From assembly GCA_023442755.1 (NCBI GenBank), contig JAEZXS010000239.1:1-17412 (forward strand): a DNA stretch of 17,412 nucleotides. The letters run 5' to 3'. Positions within the stretch are counted from its first letter, which is position 1, and each line of letters opens with the position of its first letter. Shown here one piece after another: positions 1 through 6,980 of the stretch. The position numbers and the translations under genes are program-made. The DNA comes from Pseudomonadota bacterium. Lineage in GTDB: Bacteria; Desulfobacterota; Syntrophobacteria; Syntrophobacterales; Syntrophobacteraceae. The notes under the pieces are model-generated. The model saw only the letters and a list, made by a program, of their open reading frames with translations. It had not been told where the DNA came from and ran no database searches.

Positions 1-670
1 AATCGCCCCCCCCCCAGCAGCAGCCGATATTTCAGGGAGAGGTTTCTCATGATTTTGGGGAAGATTCTCTGGATTGCGTCAAAAACGATAAAGCACATCC
101 GCCCCCCTGTCCACCCGGATTTCTTTATTGACCTCGCCTCCCCTGAAATATTTCGTATTATTCAGCTCCCATCCGACGCTCCTCGCAGGACCGCCGGTTT
201 TCATGCCTTTTAGGGCCGCCCTCCTGGTTTGCAGGAAAAAGTAAACCGAAGGCCAGGCGCGAATATGCTCTGTTTCGTGGAAGCCCGGCAGGCGGGAGTT
301 GAGCGAAATATCATGGATTGTGAACGAGGCCGGTTTTCACGCACTTTTTGCACAGGAATGGGGAAGTCGGCCTTTCTACTGCGATTTCGAAAATATGCAG
401 TTGGCGGATCATAATTTTCGACATCTATTCTGAACAAATTTGTAACTTGTCCACGAGATATCATCTGTAGTAGTAACCGCAAAGCAGGAAGCAGATTCAC
501 TTTACGCAAATGAGTACAAAATTGTGGATCATGCAATTTATATTTTGCCAAAAATCAAAACTTCTTATAGAAGTGAATATTATTACGAAATTGTTCCAGG
601 CTTCGGAAACGTATGCCGGAAATCCGATCGAAAAATAACTGCATGAATGTTGGCACCCGGAGGTGTAGCA
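1..670. other. Leading region without a supported gene
   Basis: No reading frame here has both a recognisable product and a convincing start. The segment opens with ten consecutive C (6-15). An 11-bp inverted repeat, ATATTTCAGGG at 27-37 and its complement at 141-151, flanks about 100 bp. Frame 1 on the plus strand is open from the window edge to a TAG at 211-213, with an ATG at 49 behind GGGAGAGG. On the minus strand a 41-codon frame (204 to 79) has a more protein-like composition, rich in charged residues, but its ribosome site is poor. A 113-codon minus frame (551 to 210) resembles nothing I know. From about 410 to 600 the DNA becomes AT-rich and contains the palindrome ACAAATTTGT (434-443), so this part probably carries the promoter of the small gene at 671. 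The left part could be a decayed gene or a repeat family member. Confidence 0.5.
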
Positions 671-847
671 ATGGCTGATACGAACCAGGATCGCGTCCCC
701 CCTAAAAAGATCAGCCACGAATTAAAAGACATTGCGGCAGACCTCGAAGCCAAAGCCGGCCTTCTCCAGCTGGCGGGCCATGTCGAAGAAGCGGCGGGGC
801 TCAGGAAATGGGCCCGCGAACTGCAGCAAAAACTCGAAATTCGCTAA
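671..847 (+). CDS. Small helical protein of unknown function (58 aa)
   Basis: I do not recognise this protein. The start is set at ATG 671 because GGAGGTG (659-665) lies five bases upstream; a longer frame from 647 would place that ribosome site inside the gene. After a short polar N-terminus, residues from about 14 to 58 look like one or two amphipathic helices rich in Ala, Leu, Glu and Lys, with no cysteines, signal peptide or membrane segment. The gene stands alone, after an AT-rich stretch and 167 bp ahead of the flavoenzyme gene. That gap contains imperfect stem-loops: CCCACG pairing with CGTGGG between 897 and 919, and CCGGC-GAA-GCCGG at 941-953. Neither has a T-tract. The strong ribosome site and coding-like composition support a real gene. 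A small regulatory or adaptor protein is possible, but nothing in the sequence shows it. Confidence 0.6.
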   Translation: MADTNQDRVPPKKISHELKDIAADLEAKAGLLQLAGHVEEAAGLRKWARELQQKLEIR

Positions 848-1014
848 AACCAATCGGGAAGCAATTCAAACCTTTTCACTCGGGGAAGAACGCCCTCCCA
901 CGGCTTTCATATGCGTGGGCGGCTTCTGATATGCCTTGGACCGGCGAAGCCGGCCCTTGCTGGTAATAGCGGTGTCATTACGGGAACTTATACAAAAAGA
1001 GTGAAGGAGTTGAC

Positions 1015-2580
1015 ATGGCATTCAGCAAACCAAACAGAAGCGCCGCCACGATAACGTCCACCCGCGTCGATCCGGCGCCCGCCTCAGGCATGTGCGTCAC
1101 CTGCCTGGATGGCTGCGAGGGGCCTTGCGAGATCGGCCGCTCCGCCCTGAAGGGGCGGGAAATGATCTACCCGCAGCCGTTCGGAAAAGTGACCTCCGGT
1201 TCCGAAAAAGATTATCCGGTCGATTTATCCCACTTCAACATTCAGGGCACCTGCGTGGGGGCGGCGGGAATCGATGCTGACTCCGACAAGGCCGTTTTCC
1301 CCGCCGTAGACTGTTCCACATCCCTGGGCCGGGACGGAAGCATCAAGATGGATTTCCCGGTTTTTACCGGGGCAGTCGGATCTACCGACATCGCGAGGAT
1401 CAACTGGCCGGAAGTGGCGATCGGCGCTGCCATATCGGGCATTGTCGTAGTCGCCGGCGAGAATATCTGCGGGATGGACCCGCAGGCGATATTCAAGAAA
1501 GGGAAGATCTCGAAATCGCCCGAGATGGAGCGCCGGATCAATGCATTCAAGCGCTGGTACGACGGAAAGGGCGGCGTCATCGTCCAGGCAAACGTGGAAG
1601 ATACGAAGCTGGGCGTTCCTGAGTATGTAATCGAAAAACTCGGGGTTGAAATCTTTGAGCTGAAATGGGGCCAGGGAGCAAAGGATATCGGAGGCGAGGT
1701 GAAACTGCCCAATATCGAGCGCGCCCTGCAGCTCAAGGAACGCGGCTACATCGTTCTTCCCGACCCCTCCCAGCCGTCGGCCCAGAGTGCATTCAAGCAT
1801 GGCGGTATCTCGGAGTTCGAACGCCATTCCCGGCTCGGCATGGTGGACGAACAGGGCTTTTACAAAGAGGTCGAACGCCTCAGAAGCATCGGGGCAAAGT
1901 ACGTCACCCTCAAGACGGGCTCCTACCGGCCGGCCGATCTGGCAAGAGCGATCAGGTTCTCATCCAACGCCGGGATAGACCTTCTCACGATCGACGGGTC
2001 CGGCGGAGGAACGGGAATGAGTCCCTGGCGGATGATGAACGAATGGGGAATTCCCACCGTCTATATCGAAAGCCTGACCTATGAAATGTGCAGCCGCCTC
2101 AGGAACAAGGGGGACTATGTCCCGCCTATCGCCATCGCCGGGGGGTTGTCGCTGGAAGATCACCTATTCAAGGCGCTCGCTCTTGGCGCTCCATTCGTAA
2201 AGGCCATCTGCCTGGGCCGCTCCATTCTCGCAGCAGCGATGGTGGGAAAGACTCATGGGCGCCTCATGGCCGAGAAGACGGGAGCCACGGGAGAGGATCT
2301 GGCCGAGGAGTACCAGAAGCTGTTTGCGGTAGGAGCAGCCCTCAAGGAACGCTTCGGAAAGGATTTCTCTCAACTGCCCCCGGGCGCAATCGGCATGTAC
2401 TCCTACGTCGACCGGCTCCGCCAGGGTCTCCAGCAGTTCATGGCCGGAGCGCGGAAATTCACGCTGGAATACATCGACCGGGGCGATATCGTCGCACTCA
2501 CCCGGGAAGCTTCGGAAGTCTCCGGAATCCCCTTCATCATGGATTCGGACAGAGAAGAGATCGATAGAATTCTAGGATAA
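1015..2580 (+). CDS. FMN-binding glutamate synthase-family protein (GltB central-domain type)
   Basis: This 521-residue protein matches the FMN (synthase) domain of glutamate synthase without the glutaminase domain or the C-terminal GXGXG domain, the size and layout of stand-alone archaeal-type GltB proteins. In full GltS the domain makes glutamate from 2-oxoglutarate and ammonia on FMN. Family features are the glycine-rich stretch around residues 216-229 (WGQGAKDIGG) and the FMN-phosphate loop around 327-336 (DGSGGGTGMS). Near the N-terminus C27, C30, C34 and C38 form a C-x2-C-x3-C-x3-C group that could hold an iron-sulphur cluster or zinc. AAGGAG (1004-1009) sets the ATG at 1015. A small ferredoxin gene starts 12 bases after the stop, and the two share a terminator, so the ferredoxin is the likely electron partner. 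The fold is clear. The substrate is not, since many stand-alone homologues are uncharacterised and no ammonia-supplying domain is visible. Confidence 0.88.
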   Translation: MAFSKPNRSAATITSTRVDPAPASGMCVTCLDGCEGPCEIGRSALKGREMIYPQPFGKVTSGSEKDYPVDLSHFNIQGTCVGAAGIDADSDKAVFPAVDCSTSLGRDGSIKMDFPVFTGAVGSTDIARINWPEVAIGAAISGIVVVAGENICGMDPQAIFKKGKISKSPEMERRINAFKRWYDGKGGVIVQANVEDTKLGVPEYVIEKLGVEIFELKWGQGAKDIGGEVKLPNIERALQLKERGYIVLPDPSQPSAQSAFKHGGISEFERHSRLGMVDEQGFYKEVERLRSIGAKYVTLKTGSYRPADLARAIRFSSNAGIDLLTIDGSGGGTGMSPWRMMNEWGIPTVYIESLTYEMCSRLRNKGDYVPPIAIAGGLSLEDHLFKALALGAPFVKAICLGRSILAAAMVGKTHGRLMAEKTGATGEDLAEEYQKLFAVGAALKERFGKDFSQLPPGAIGMYSYVDRLRQGLQQFMAGARKFTLEYIDRGDIVALTREASEVSGIPFIMDSDREEIDRILG

Positions 2581-2592
2581 AAGGAGCCGGTT

Positions 2593-2793
2593 ATGGTTTT
2601 GATTTGCCCCCACACCTGTAAAGACTGCTACGCGATGCGCACATGCGCCGTCCATGCCATTGAGGAAAAGAACAATTCGATCTACATCGACAAAGCCCAG
2701 TGCATCGGATGCGGCTGCTGTAAGACGGCCTGCATGCACTTCGGGGGAAAAGCACTCCAGAACAAGACCACGAAATGGCTGATGGGCGACTGA
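2593..2793 (+). CDS. Small dicluster 4Fe-4S ferredoxin-like protein
   Basis: A 66-residue cytoplasmic protein that probably carries electrons to or from the flavoenzyme encoded just upstream. The second cysteine group is canonical for a 4Fe-4S cluster: C37-x2-C40-x2-C43-x3-C47, plus an extra C42. The first group is irregular: C5-x3-C9-x2-C12-x5-C18, not the usual CxxCxxCxxxC, so the N-terminal site may hold a differently ligated or vestigial cluster. There is no signal peptide. AAGGAG at 2581-2586 precedes the ATG, and the gap to the upstream stop is only 12 bases, so the two genes are almost certainly co-transcribed. In archaeal stand-alone GltB proteins ferredoxin-like domains are often fused to the FMN domain; here the ferredoxin is a separate chain. 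Confidence 0.85.
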   Translation: MVLICPHTCKDCYAMRTCAVHAIEEKNNSIYIDKAQCIGCGCCKTACMHFGGKALQNKTTKWLMGD

Positions 2794-2820
2794 TTAAGGT
2801 CCGCCGCCGCTGAACGACAA

Positions 2821-2854
2821 AACGGGAAGGGAGTCTCCCTTTCCGTTTTCTTTT
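2821..2854. terminator. Strong intrinsic terminator, probably bidirectional
   Basis: A 12-bp stem (2821-2832 with 2836-2847, one G-T wobble) closes a three-base loop and runs into TTTTCTTTT on the plus strand. On the minus strand the stem is followed by TTTTGTC, so it can also stop leftward transcription. It lies 28 bases after the ferredoxin stop and 10 bases beyond the stop of the leftward zinc-knuckle frame at 2857, where a shared terminator between converging units would be expected. Confidence 0.88.
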
Positions 2855-2856
2855 GC

Positions 2857-2934
2857 TCAGACCATGCTGTATTCCGGGTACAGGATGTGCTCGCCCAGGC
2901 AGCGCGGGCATTTTCCGGCCATCTGACGCATCAT
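2857..2934 (-). pseudogene. Zinc-knuckle remnant or 25-aa microprotein, copy of the COG3357 C-terminus
   Basis: Read leftward, this frame ends in GKCPRCLGEHILYPEYSMV. It aligns without gaps to the end of the neighbouring regulator (GRCPKCTGEHIQDPKYVIGDK), with CPxC, GEHI and the following aromatic and proline positions kept; the DNA is also visibly similar. The frame is closed upstream by a stop near 2965, so the HTH part and the first CxxC pair are missing. The simplest reading is the surviving tail of a duplicated regulator gene. A live microprotein is also possible: tandem ATG codons (2934 and 2931) follow AAGGG, and the stop is 10 bases from a terminator that works in this direction. A lone CxxC would need to dimerise, or use its His, to bind zinc. 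About 110 bp between it and the regulator show no further similarity that I can see. Confidence 0.5.
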
Positions 2935-3081
2935 CGTTCGCCCTTGTGACAGGGAGTAAGGAGTTTAGCCTCCAGGTGAGCCTGTCCCTAGCGAAGCGAA
3001 AGAGCAACGGCCGGACTCCTTCGATAACCCTTTTCCGATGCTGTTGGCGGAGGGGTTTCCGGTGAAGCGTTTCTGTTCCCC

Positions 3082-3369
3082 TCACTTGTCGCCAATAACA
3101 TATTTCGGGTCCTGAATGTGTTCGCCCGTACATTTAGGGCATCTTCCCGGCGACGAAAACCTATTTCGTGCTTCGAATTTGAACCCGCAGGCAAGGCACA
3201 CCGCCGGGGTTATTTTCAGTCTCATTTTCTGTGATTTGAGTGAACGGTTAATGTGCTCGAGGTGCGTATAGACATCCTTTTCGCTGATGCGCAGTATCTT
3301 GGAGATGGACTTCGCCCCGTATTCGCCCTCAGACAACAATGCCTTTATGCCCTGCCTTATAGTGCTCAT
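3082..3369 (-). CDS. HTH plus zinc-ribbon transcriptional regulator (COG3357-like)
   Basis: A 95-residue protein with an N-terminal winged-helix-like HTH (about residues 3-45, with a probable recognition helix near SISKILRISEKDVYTHL) and a C-terminal zinc ribbon made by C58-x2-C61 and C77-x2-C80. This is the layout of the COG3357 family of predicted regulators, whose targets are mostly unknown. The start follows GGGAG a few bases upstream. It diverges from the phasin-like gene, and the shared upstream region carries short inverted repeats (GCGAT 3395-3399 with ATCGC 3410-3414, and GGAAT 3405-3409 with ATTCC 3416-3420) that could be an operator, for example for autoregulation; that role is inference. 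A partial second copy of its zinc knuckle lies downstream in the same direction. Confidence 0.8.
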   Translation of the reverse strand: MSTIRQGIKALLSEGEYGAKSISKILRISEKDVYTHLEHINRSLKSQKMRLKITPAVCLACGFKFEARNRFSSPGRCPKCTGEHIQDPKYVIGDK

Positions 3370-3485
3370 GGAACTCCCGTCTCAAATCCTCATTGCGATT
3401 TTGCGGAATATCGCCATTCCGATTCATTCACCGGAAACAATGCCCTCCCTGACCGCCGGTATGGATATCGCTACGCACTCTACCG

Positions 3486-3530
3486 TTGCACCATTTGAAA
3501 ATATTGCTATTTTATAAAAGAATTTTAATC
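3486..3530 (+). promoter_or_regulatory. AT-rich promoter region of the phasin-like gene
   Basis: This is a sharply AT-rich stretch in otherwise GC-rich DNA, ending 23 bases before the start codon. Possible elements are TTGCAC (3486-3491) with TATTTT (3508-3513) at 16 bp, or TTGAAA (3495-3500) with AAGAAT (3518-3523) at 17 bp. Neither pair is close to consensus, so only the region, not the exact start site, is supported. Confidence 0.35.
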
Positions 3531-3553
3531 CCCGATCCACCCAAGGAGCGGAT

Positions 3554-3886
3554 ATGTTGGAACTGTTAAAGAAGAGTATTCTCGCCGGAATCGGCGCAGT
3601 CGTGGTCACGACGGACAAGGTTCGAGAGGCAACCCGTTCGCTCGTCGAAGAAGGCAAGATCTCCACGGACGAGGCCGAGAAGCTCGCTGAAGAGCTGGTG
3701 AAAAGCGGCGAGCGCCAATGGGAAGACATCAATACGAAATTCCAGTCTTCGTTCCAGAAATGGTCCGACAGCCTGGAGGTGGTTCGGAAGAAAGATTTCC
3801 AGGACCTCAAAGCAAGAATGGATCTGCTCGAACAGCGCCTCCGAATTCTCGAGCAGGGCCACAGCGGAACCGGTGCGGCAGAGTAG
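3554..3886 (+). CDS. Phasin-like coiled-coil protein (COG3937-like)
   Basis: A 110-residue protein that begins with a short hydrophobic, Gly/Ala-rich helix (residues 1-20, KKSILAGIGAVVVTTDK) and continues as long charged helices with a C-terminal heptad-like section (LKARMDLLEQRLRILEQ). The sequence EEGKISTDEAEKLAEELVKSGE is typical of small phasin-superfamily or polyhydroxyalkanoate-granule-associated proteins, which coat granules or act as scaffolds and stress factors. AAGGAG (3543-3548) sets the start. It stands alone, divergent from the COG3357-like regulator, and converges on the HAD gene 49 bases downstream. No PHA synthase is in the window, so a granule role is family-based only. Confidence 0.72.
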   Translation: MLELLKKSILAGIGAVVVTTDKVREATRSLVEEGKISTDEAEKLAEELVKSGERQWEDINTKFQSSFQKWSDSLEVVRKKDFQDLKARMDLLEQRLRILEQGHSGTGAAE

Positions 3887-3935
3887 CGCAAAACCATTCC
3901 GTTCGCTCCCGCATTTCCCCCGGGCCGGTTGAAAC

Positions 3936-4616
3936 CTATTCCTGCTGCAGGGCCGGACCTAAGAAGCTCCGCCCCCACTTGGCCAGGTCTTCGAACTGCC
4001 CGAGGAGGTCCTTTTCGCCTTTGAATTCTCCCGTTCCGGGGTCTATCCCAAAGAAACCGACCCCGGCTTTCCGGGCCGCGTCCAGGTCGCCCTTCCCGTC
4101 TCCCAGGAAAACGCATTCTCCGGCATTCAATTTGAAATCATCGAGCAAGCGGGCGAGCGACTCGGATTTGGGCCAGTCGCCCCCGCCCCGGATGATGTCG
4201 AGTGAACCGGTGAGTTCATGCGCCGCCAATATTTTCCGTAACTCGGCTTCGGGCGTATTGGAGAGCGCCGCCCTGACCATGCCCCGCCTCCCCAGTTCGG
4301 CCAGCACCTCGCGGCAACCCGGGATAAGGGGCGCTTTCGACATAGACAGCGCAGCCAGTTCCCTGAACCTGCTCCAGCGCAGGTCGAACTCTCCTTCGGC
4401 AAAAGGCCTTCCGACGATCTTTTCCTGGACGATCCGGATTTTGGACCCGCGGTCTATCCCAGTGAGACTCAGGTAAAGCTCGGCAATCGGACCCCGCAAG
4501 TCATCGGGTTGAGCGAACGCCTCGGCCATTGCCAGCGCGTTTGCCCGGTTGGAGTCGATCAGGACCCCGTTCACATCGAAGATGCATGTTTTGATTTTTT
4601 CAAGGTCCATGGCCAT
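3936..4616 (-). CDS. HAD-superfamily hydrolase with Asn in motif I
   Basis: A 226-residue HAD-like protein with a C1-type helical cap. Motif I reads CIFDVNGVLIDS, so the nucleophile Asp is present but the second Asp, the usual acid/base of HAD phosphatases (DxD), is Asn (codon AAC). Motif II is ALSNTP, the motif III Lys lies in WPKSES, and motif IV is FLGDGKGDLDAA. Length and order fit phosphoglycolate phosphatase-like HADs. With Asn at the acid/base position, activity may be weak or the reaction different; the change could also be tolerated. The start is the first of two in-frame ATGs (4616 and 4610), and no clear ribosome site precedes either. TATAAT occurs on this strand at 4622-4627, too close for a normal leader. 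It lies downstream of the MBL gene in the same direction, separated by a REPIN-like element. Confidence 0.82.
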   Translation of the reverse strand: MAMDLEKIKTCIFDVNGVLIDSNRANALAMAEAFAQPDDLRGPIAELYLSLTGIDRGSKIRIVQEKIVGRPFAEGEFDLRWSRFRELAALSMSKAPLIPGCREVLAELGRRGMVRAALSNTPEAELRKILAAHELTGSLDIIRGGGDWPKSESLARLLDDFKLNAGECVFLGDGKGDLDAARKAGVGFFGIDPGTGEFKGEKDLLGQFEDLAKWGRSFLGPALQQE

Positions 4617-4646
4617 CCGTCATTATACGGCCGCATCGAAGACCAT

Positions 4647-4706
4647 TGTGGGAGAAGAGCATCCTTCCCGCCGATTGAAAGCATCGCGGCGCAAGCCGCT
4701 CCCACA
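4647..4706. repeat. REPIN-like pair of inverted REP sequences
   Basis: Eight-base ends TGTGGGAG (4647-4654) and CTCCCACA (4699-4706) face each other across a 60-bp element. The right half contains GCGGCGCAAGCCGC just inside its end, which reads on the minus strand as GTGGGAG followed by GCGGCTTGCGCCGC. This is the head-plus-palindrome layout of Pseudomonas-type REP sequences. The left half is more degenerate (GGGAGAAGAGCATCCTTCCC). Such elements are spread by a RAYT transposase (none is in this window) and sit between genes, where the folded RNA can stabilise or attenuate a transcript. Here it lies in the 103-bp gap between the MBL and HAD genes. Confidence 0.6.
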
Positions 4707-4719
4707 GTCTGTGTGTCTG

Positions 4720-5379
4720 CTAGATGTAAGCAAACCAGACTTCTTCGACTCGCTTGAAATTGGCTTTTACCTGTGCTGCGCCCGAAACGATATCCCCGTG
4801 TCCGGGCAGGAGCCATTCGGCATCGAGCGACGAGAGCCCCATTATGCTCTTTTTCAGGCTTTCCCCGTTTCCGCCGGGCAGGTCCGTCCTTCCCAGGCCG
4901 TCGCGAAAGAGTACGTCCCCGGTAAAAAGAGCCTTCTCCCCGGGCCAGAACAGGGAAACAGAGCCTAGCGAATGGCCGGGCGTCCGGAACATCTGCATGT
5001 TGACCCCTTCCGCCTCCAGGTTGTCGCCGTCGAGGAAAAAGTCCGGTTCGTAGGCTCCGCGGTCGAAAGCGGGGCCCATATACCGGCCTATCTCCTGCAG
5101 CAGGAGCCAGTCTTCGCTGCTTATTCCAAGCCGAGCGGGCTGATCCTTGAACAGCTTCACCGCCTCGAAGTGGTCCGGGTGGGCGTGAGTGACCAGGACC
5201 AGGTCGATGTCGGAAAGCGCCAGGCCCAGCTGTTTCAACCCGTCTGCCACGTGATCGAAAAGATGCAGGTGGCCCGGATCGATCAGCACTTTCTTCGGGC
5301 CGTCGATGAGGTAGGTATTGCAGTTGTTTGCCGACATCGAGTTCCACAGGAATGCATACAGCCCGTCGAATACTTTCAT
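4720..5379 (-). CDS. MBL-fold metallohydrolase
   Basis: A 219-residue metallo-beta-lactamase-fold protein of the glyoxalase II/RNase Z-like type. The metal site is complete: H65-x-H67-x-D69-H70 (THAHPDHF), H136 (TPGHSLGS), D155 (FTGDVLF) and H194 (LPGHGD). No signal peptide is visible, so it should be cytoplasmic. Likely chemistry is hydrolysis of a thioester or another ester, as in hydroxyacylglutathione hydrolase-like proteins, but the substrate cannot be read from the sequence. AAAGGA lies seven bases before the ATG; an overlapping upstream ATG is out of frame and stops at once. It is first in a leftward pair with the HAD gene and diverges from the deaminase operon over 272 bp. Confidence 0.87.
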   Translation of the reverse strand: MKVFDGLYAFLWNSMSANNCNTYLIDGPKKVLIDPGHLHLFDHVADGLKQLGLALSDIDLVLVTHAHPDHFEAVKLFKDQPARLGISSEDWLLLQEIGRYMGPAFDRGAYEPDFFLDGDNLEAEGVNMQMFRTPGHSLGSVSLFWPGEKALFTGDVLFRDGLGRTDLPGGNGESLKKSIMGLSSLDAEWLLPGHGDIVSGAAQVKANFKRVEEVWFAYI

Positions 5380-5651
5380 GGCATGGTCCTTTCGATTTTT
5401 GTATTACCCGCAATATCCGGCGCAGGGCCGGGCGGGACTGCGGGCCGAGGTATGACAATCGTATGATACGCACCGGGAAGAGGCCTGGGGGGAGCCGAAC
5501 GGCTCCAGACTGTTTATTGTATAGCATTATTTGCGTTCCGAAATGGAAAAACTTCGGCTCGGCAGAGATTTGGATTGCCAGGAATCGCAATTTCAATAAT
5601 ATGCAATGCCGAATTACAGGTTTGCACTTTCAACGAGGAGGAAGTCAGAAA
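5380..5651. promoter_or_regulatory. Divergent control region between the MBL gene and the deaminase operon
   Basis: The 272 bp must contain promoters in both directions. A perfect hairpin, GGAGCC-GAAC-GGCTCC (5491-5506), is followed by AT-rich DNA (TTTATTGTATAGCATTATTTG, about 5512-5532) that could hold a rightward -10 region, although no good -35 partner is seen. The last part, from about 5588, is again AT-rich and ends in the strong ribosome site GAGGAGGAAG (5635-5644). No riboswitch family was recognised. Confidence 0.35.
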
Positions 5652-6980
5652 TTGCGGGACCCGGCCGATAAGAAACAAGCGGATATTCTCATTCTGAACG
5701 GGCTCATCCTTACCCTCGATAAAGATTTCCCGCAAATCGATCCGGGCGGCGCAGCCATCCGGGCGGGGAAGATCGAGGCAGTCGGTCCGTCCTCCCTGAT
5801 CGCATCCGGCTACACCGCGCCGAAAGTCCTCGACGTACCGGGATGCGTGGTGCTTCCGGGCCTCGTCAATTCCCACACGCATGCCTCGATGACGCTTTTC
5901 CGCGGTCTTGCCGACGATCTGCCCCTGATGGACTGGCTCCAGAAGTACATATTTCCCGCAGAAGGCAGGCTCACGGAGCACTGGGTCTACTGGGGGGCCA
6001 TGCTGGCGTGCGCCGAAATGATCCTTTCCGGGACGACGACCTTCTGCGATATGTACCTGTTCGAGCACAAGGTGGCGGAAGCGGCGAAGACTGCCGGTAT
6101 GCGCGCGCTCGTGGGAGAGGTGCTCTACGACTTTCCCTCCCCCTGCTACGGGCCGATCGAAAACGGCCTTCGGCATACGGAATCGCTCATCCGGAGGTGG
6201 CAGAACGATTCTCTCATCCGGGTCGCGGTCGAACCGCACGCACTCTATACCTGCAGCCCTGATCTCCTGAAGAAATGCCGGGCGATCGCCTCCGAAAACC
6301 GGGTTCGCCTTATCGTACACCTTTCCGAAACAGAGACTGAAGTTAAGCAGATATACGATCAGTATGGAAAAAGGCCGGTTTCGCACCTTGCAAACCTGGG
6401 GTTGTTGGGGCCGGATCTTATCGCCGACCACTGCGTCGCCCTTGACGAGCGGGATATGACCCTGCTTTCGGAAAACGACGTAAAAGTGGTCCATAATCCC
6501 GAAAGCAACATGAAGCTCGCTTCGGGAATCGCACCCGTATCGAAACTCCTGGAAATGGGAGCAACCGTCGCGCTCGGAACAGACGGATGCGCCAGCAACA
6601 ACAACCTGGACATGTTCGGTGAGATGGACACCTGCGCCAAACTCCACAAGGCGGCTACCCTCGATCCGACCGTCCTTTCGGCGGAGACCGTCCTGAGAAT
6701 GGCAACGGTTAACGGCGCGGCCACCCTGGGATGGGGCGACGACCTCGGAAGGATCGCCCCGGGACAGCTCGCCGACCTGATTGTGGTGGACTTCGCCAAA
6801 CCCCACCTGACGCCGATGTACAACCCGGTGAGCCATCTCGTCTATGCGGCCGGAGCCGCGGACGTACGCCACAGCATCATCAACGGACGGCTTGTGATGG
6901 AGGACCGCCGCCTGCTCACATTGGACATCGAGGAGATTTTCGGCCATGTCCGGGAATTCGCCAAACTCAGCGGGCACTGA
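5652..6980 (+). CDS. MTA/SAH deaminase-like amidohydrolase, copy 1
   Basis: A 442-residue metal-dependent amidohydrolase of the TrzA/AtzB/MtaD group, whose best-studied members deaminate 5'-methylthioadenosine and S-adenosylhomocysteine to the inosine forms. Visible site residues are H75-x-H77 (SHTHA), H223 and E226 (HLSETE), H260 (DHCV) and D311 (GTDG). NPESNMKLASG and CASNNNLDMF are typical of the MtaD branch. I place the start at TTG 5652, seven bases after the strong site GAGGAGGAAG; the frame is open to about 5328, but that would put the ribosome site inside the gene and add residues unlike the family. It overlaps the second deaminase gene by 35 bases, so the two are co-transcribed and probably translationally coupled. 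A related purine or chlorotriazine-type substrate cannot be excluded. Confidence 0.88.
   Translation: MRDPADKKQADILILNGLILTLDKDFPQIDPGGAAIRAGKIEAVGPSSLIASGYTAPKVLDVPGCVVLPGLVNSHTHASMTLFRGLADDLPLMDWLQKYIFPAEGRLTEHWVYWGAMLACAEMILSGTTTFCDMYLFEHKVAEAAKTAGMRALVGEVLYDFPSPCYGPIENGLRHTESLIRRWQNDSLIRVAVEPHALYTCSPDLLKKCRAIASENRVRLIVHLSETETEVKQIYDQYGKRPVSHLANLGLLGPDLIADHCVALDERDMTLLSENDVKVVHNPESNMKLASGIAPVSKLLEMGATVALGTDGCASNNNLDMFGEMDTCAKLHKAATLDPTVLSAETVLRMATVNGAATLGWGDDLGRIAPGQLADLIVVDFAKPHLTPMYNPVSHLVYAAGAADVRHSIINGRLVMEDRRLLTLDIEEIFGHVREFAKLSGH

Noticed and set aside
49..213. A 54-codon plus-strand frame with a GGGAGAGG site
   Set aside because: The ribosome-like site is good, but the product resembles no protein and overlaps an equally plausible minus frame, so neither is called as a gene.
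641..670. A possible sigma-54 promoter around TTGGCACCCGGAGG
   Set aside because: The -12 element does not fit at the required spacing, and the sequence is explained by the ribosome site of the gene at 671.
889..953. Stem-loops between the small orphan gene and the flavoenzyme gene as a terminator or riboswitch
   Set aside because: The stems are short or interrupted, lack a T-tract, and match no riboswitch pattern I can recognise.
4571..5596. A 341-codon minus frame overlapping the MBL gene and the end of the HAD region
   Set aside because: It lies in another frame of the MBL gene, is Arg/Pro/Gly-rich as expected of a shadow, and crosses the REPIN-like element.
5328..5651. A long N-terminal extension of the first deaminase
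   Set aside because: The extension would cover the divergent promoter region and part of the MBL gene, is unlike amidohydrolases, and a strong ribosome site directly precedes TTG 5652.
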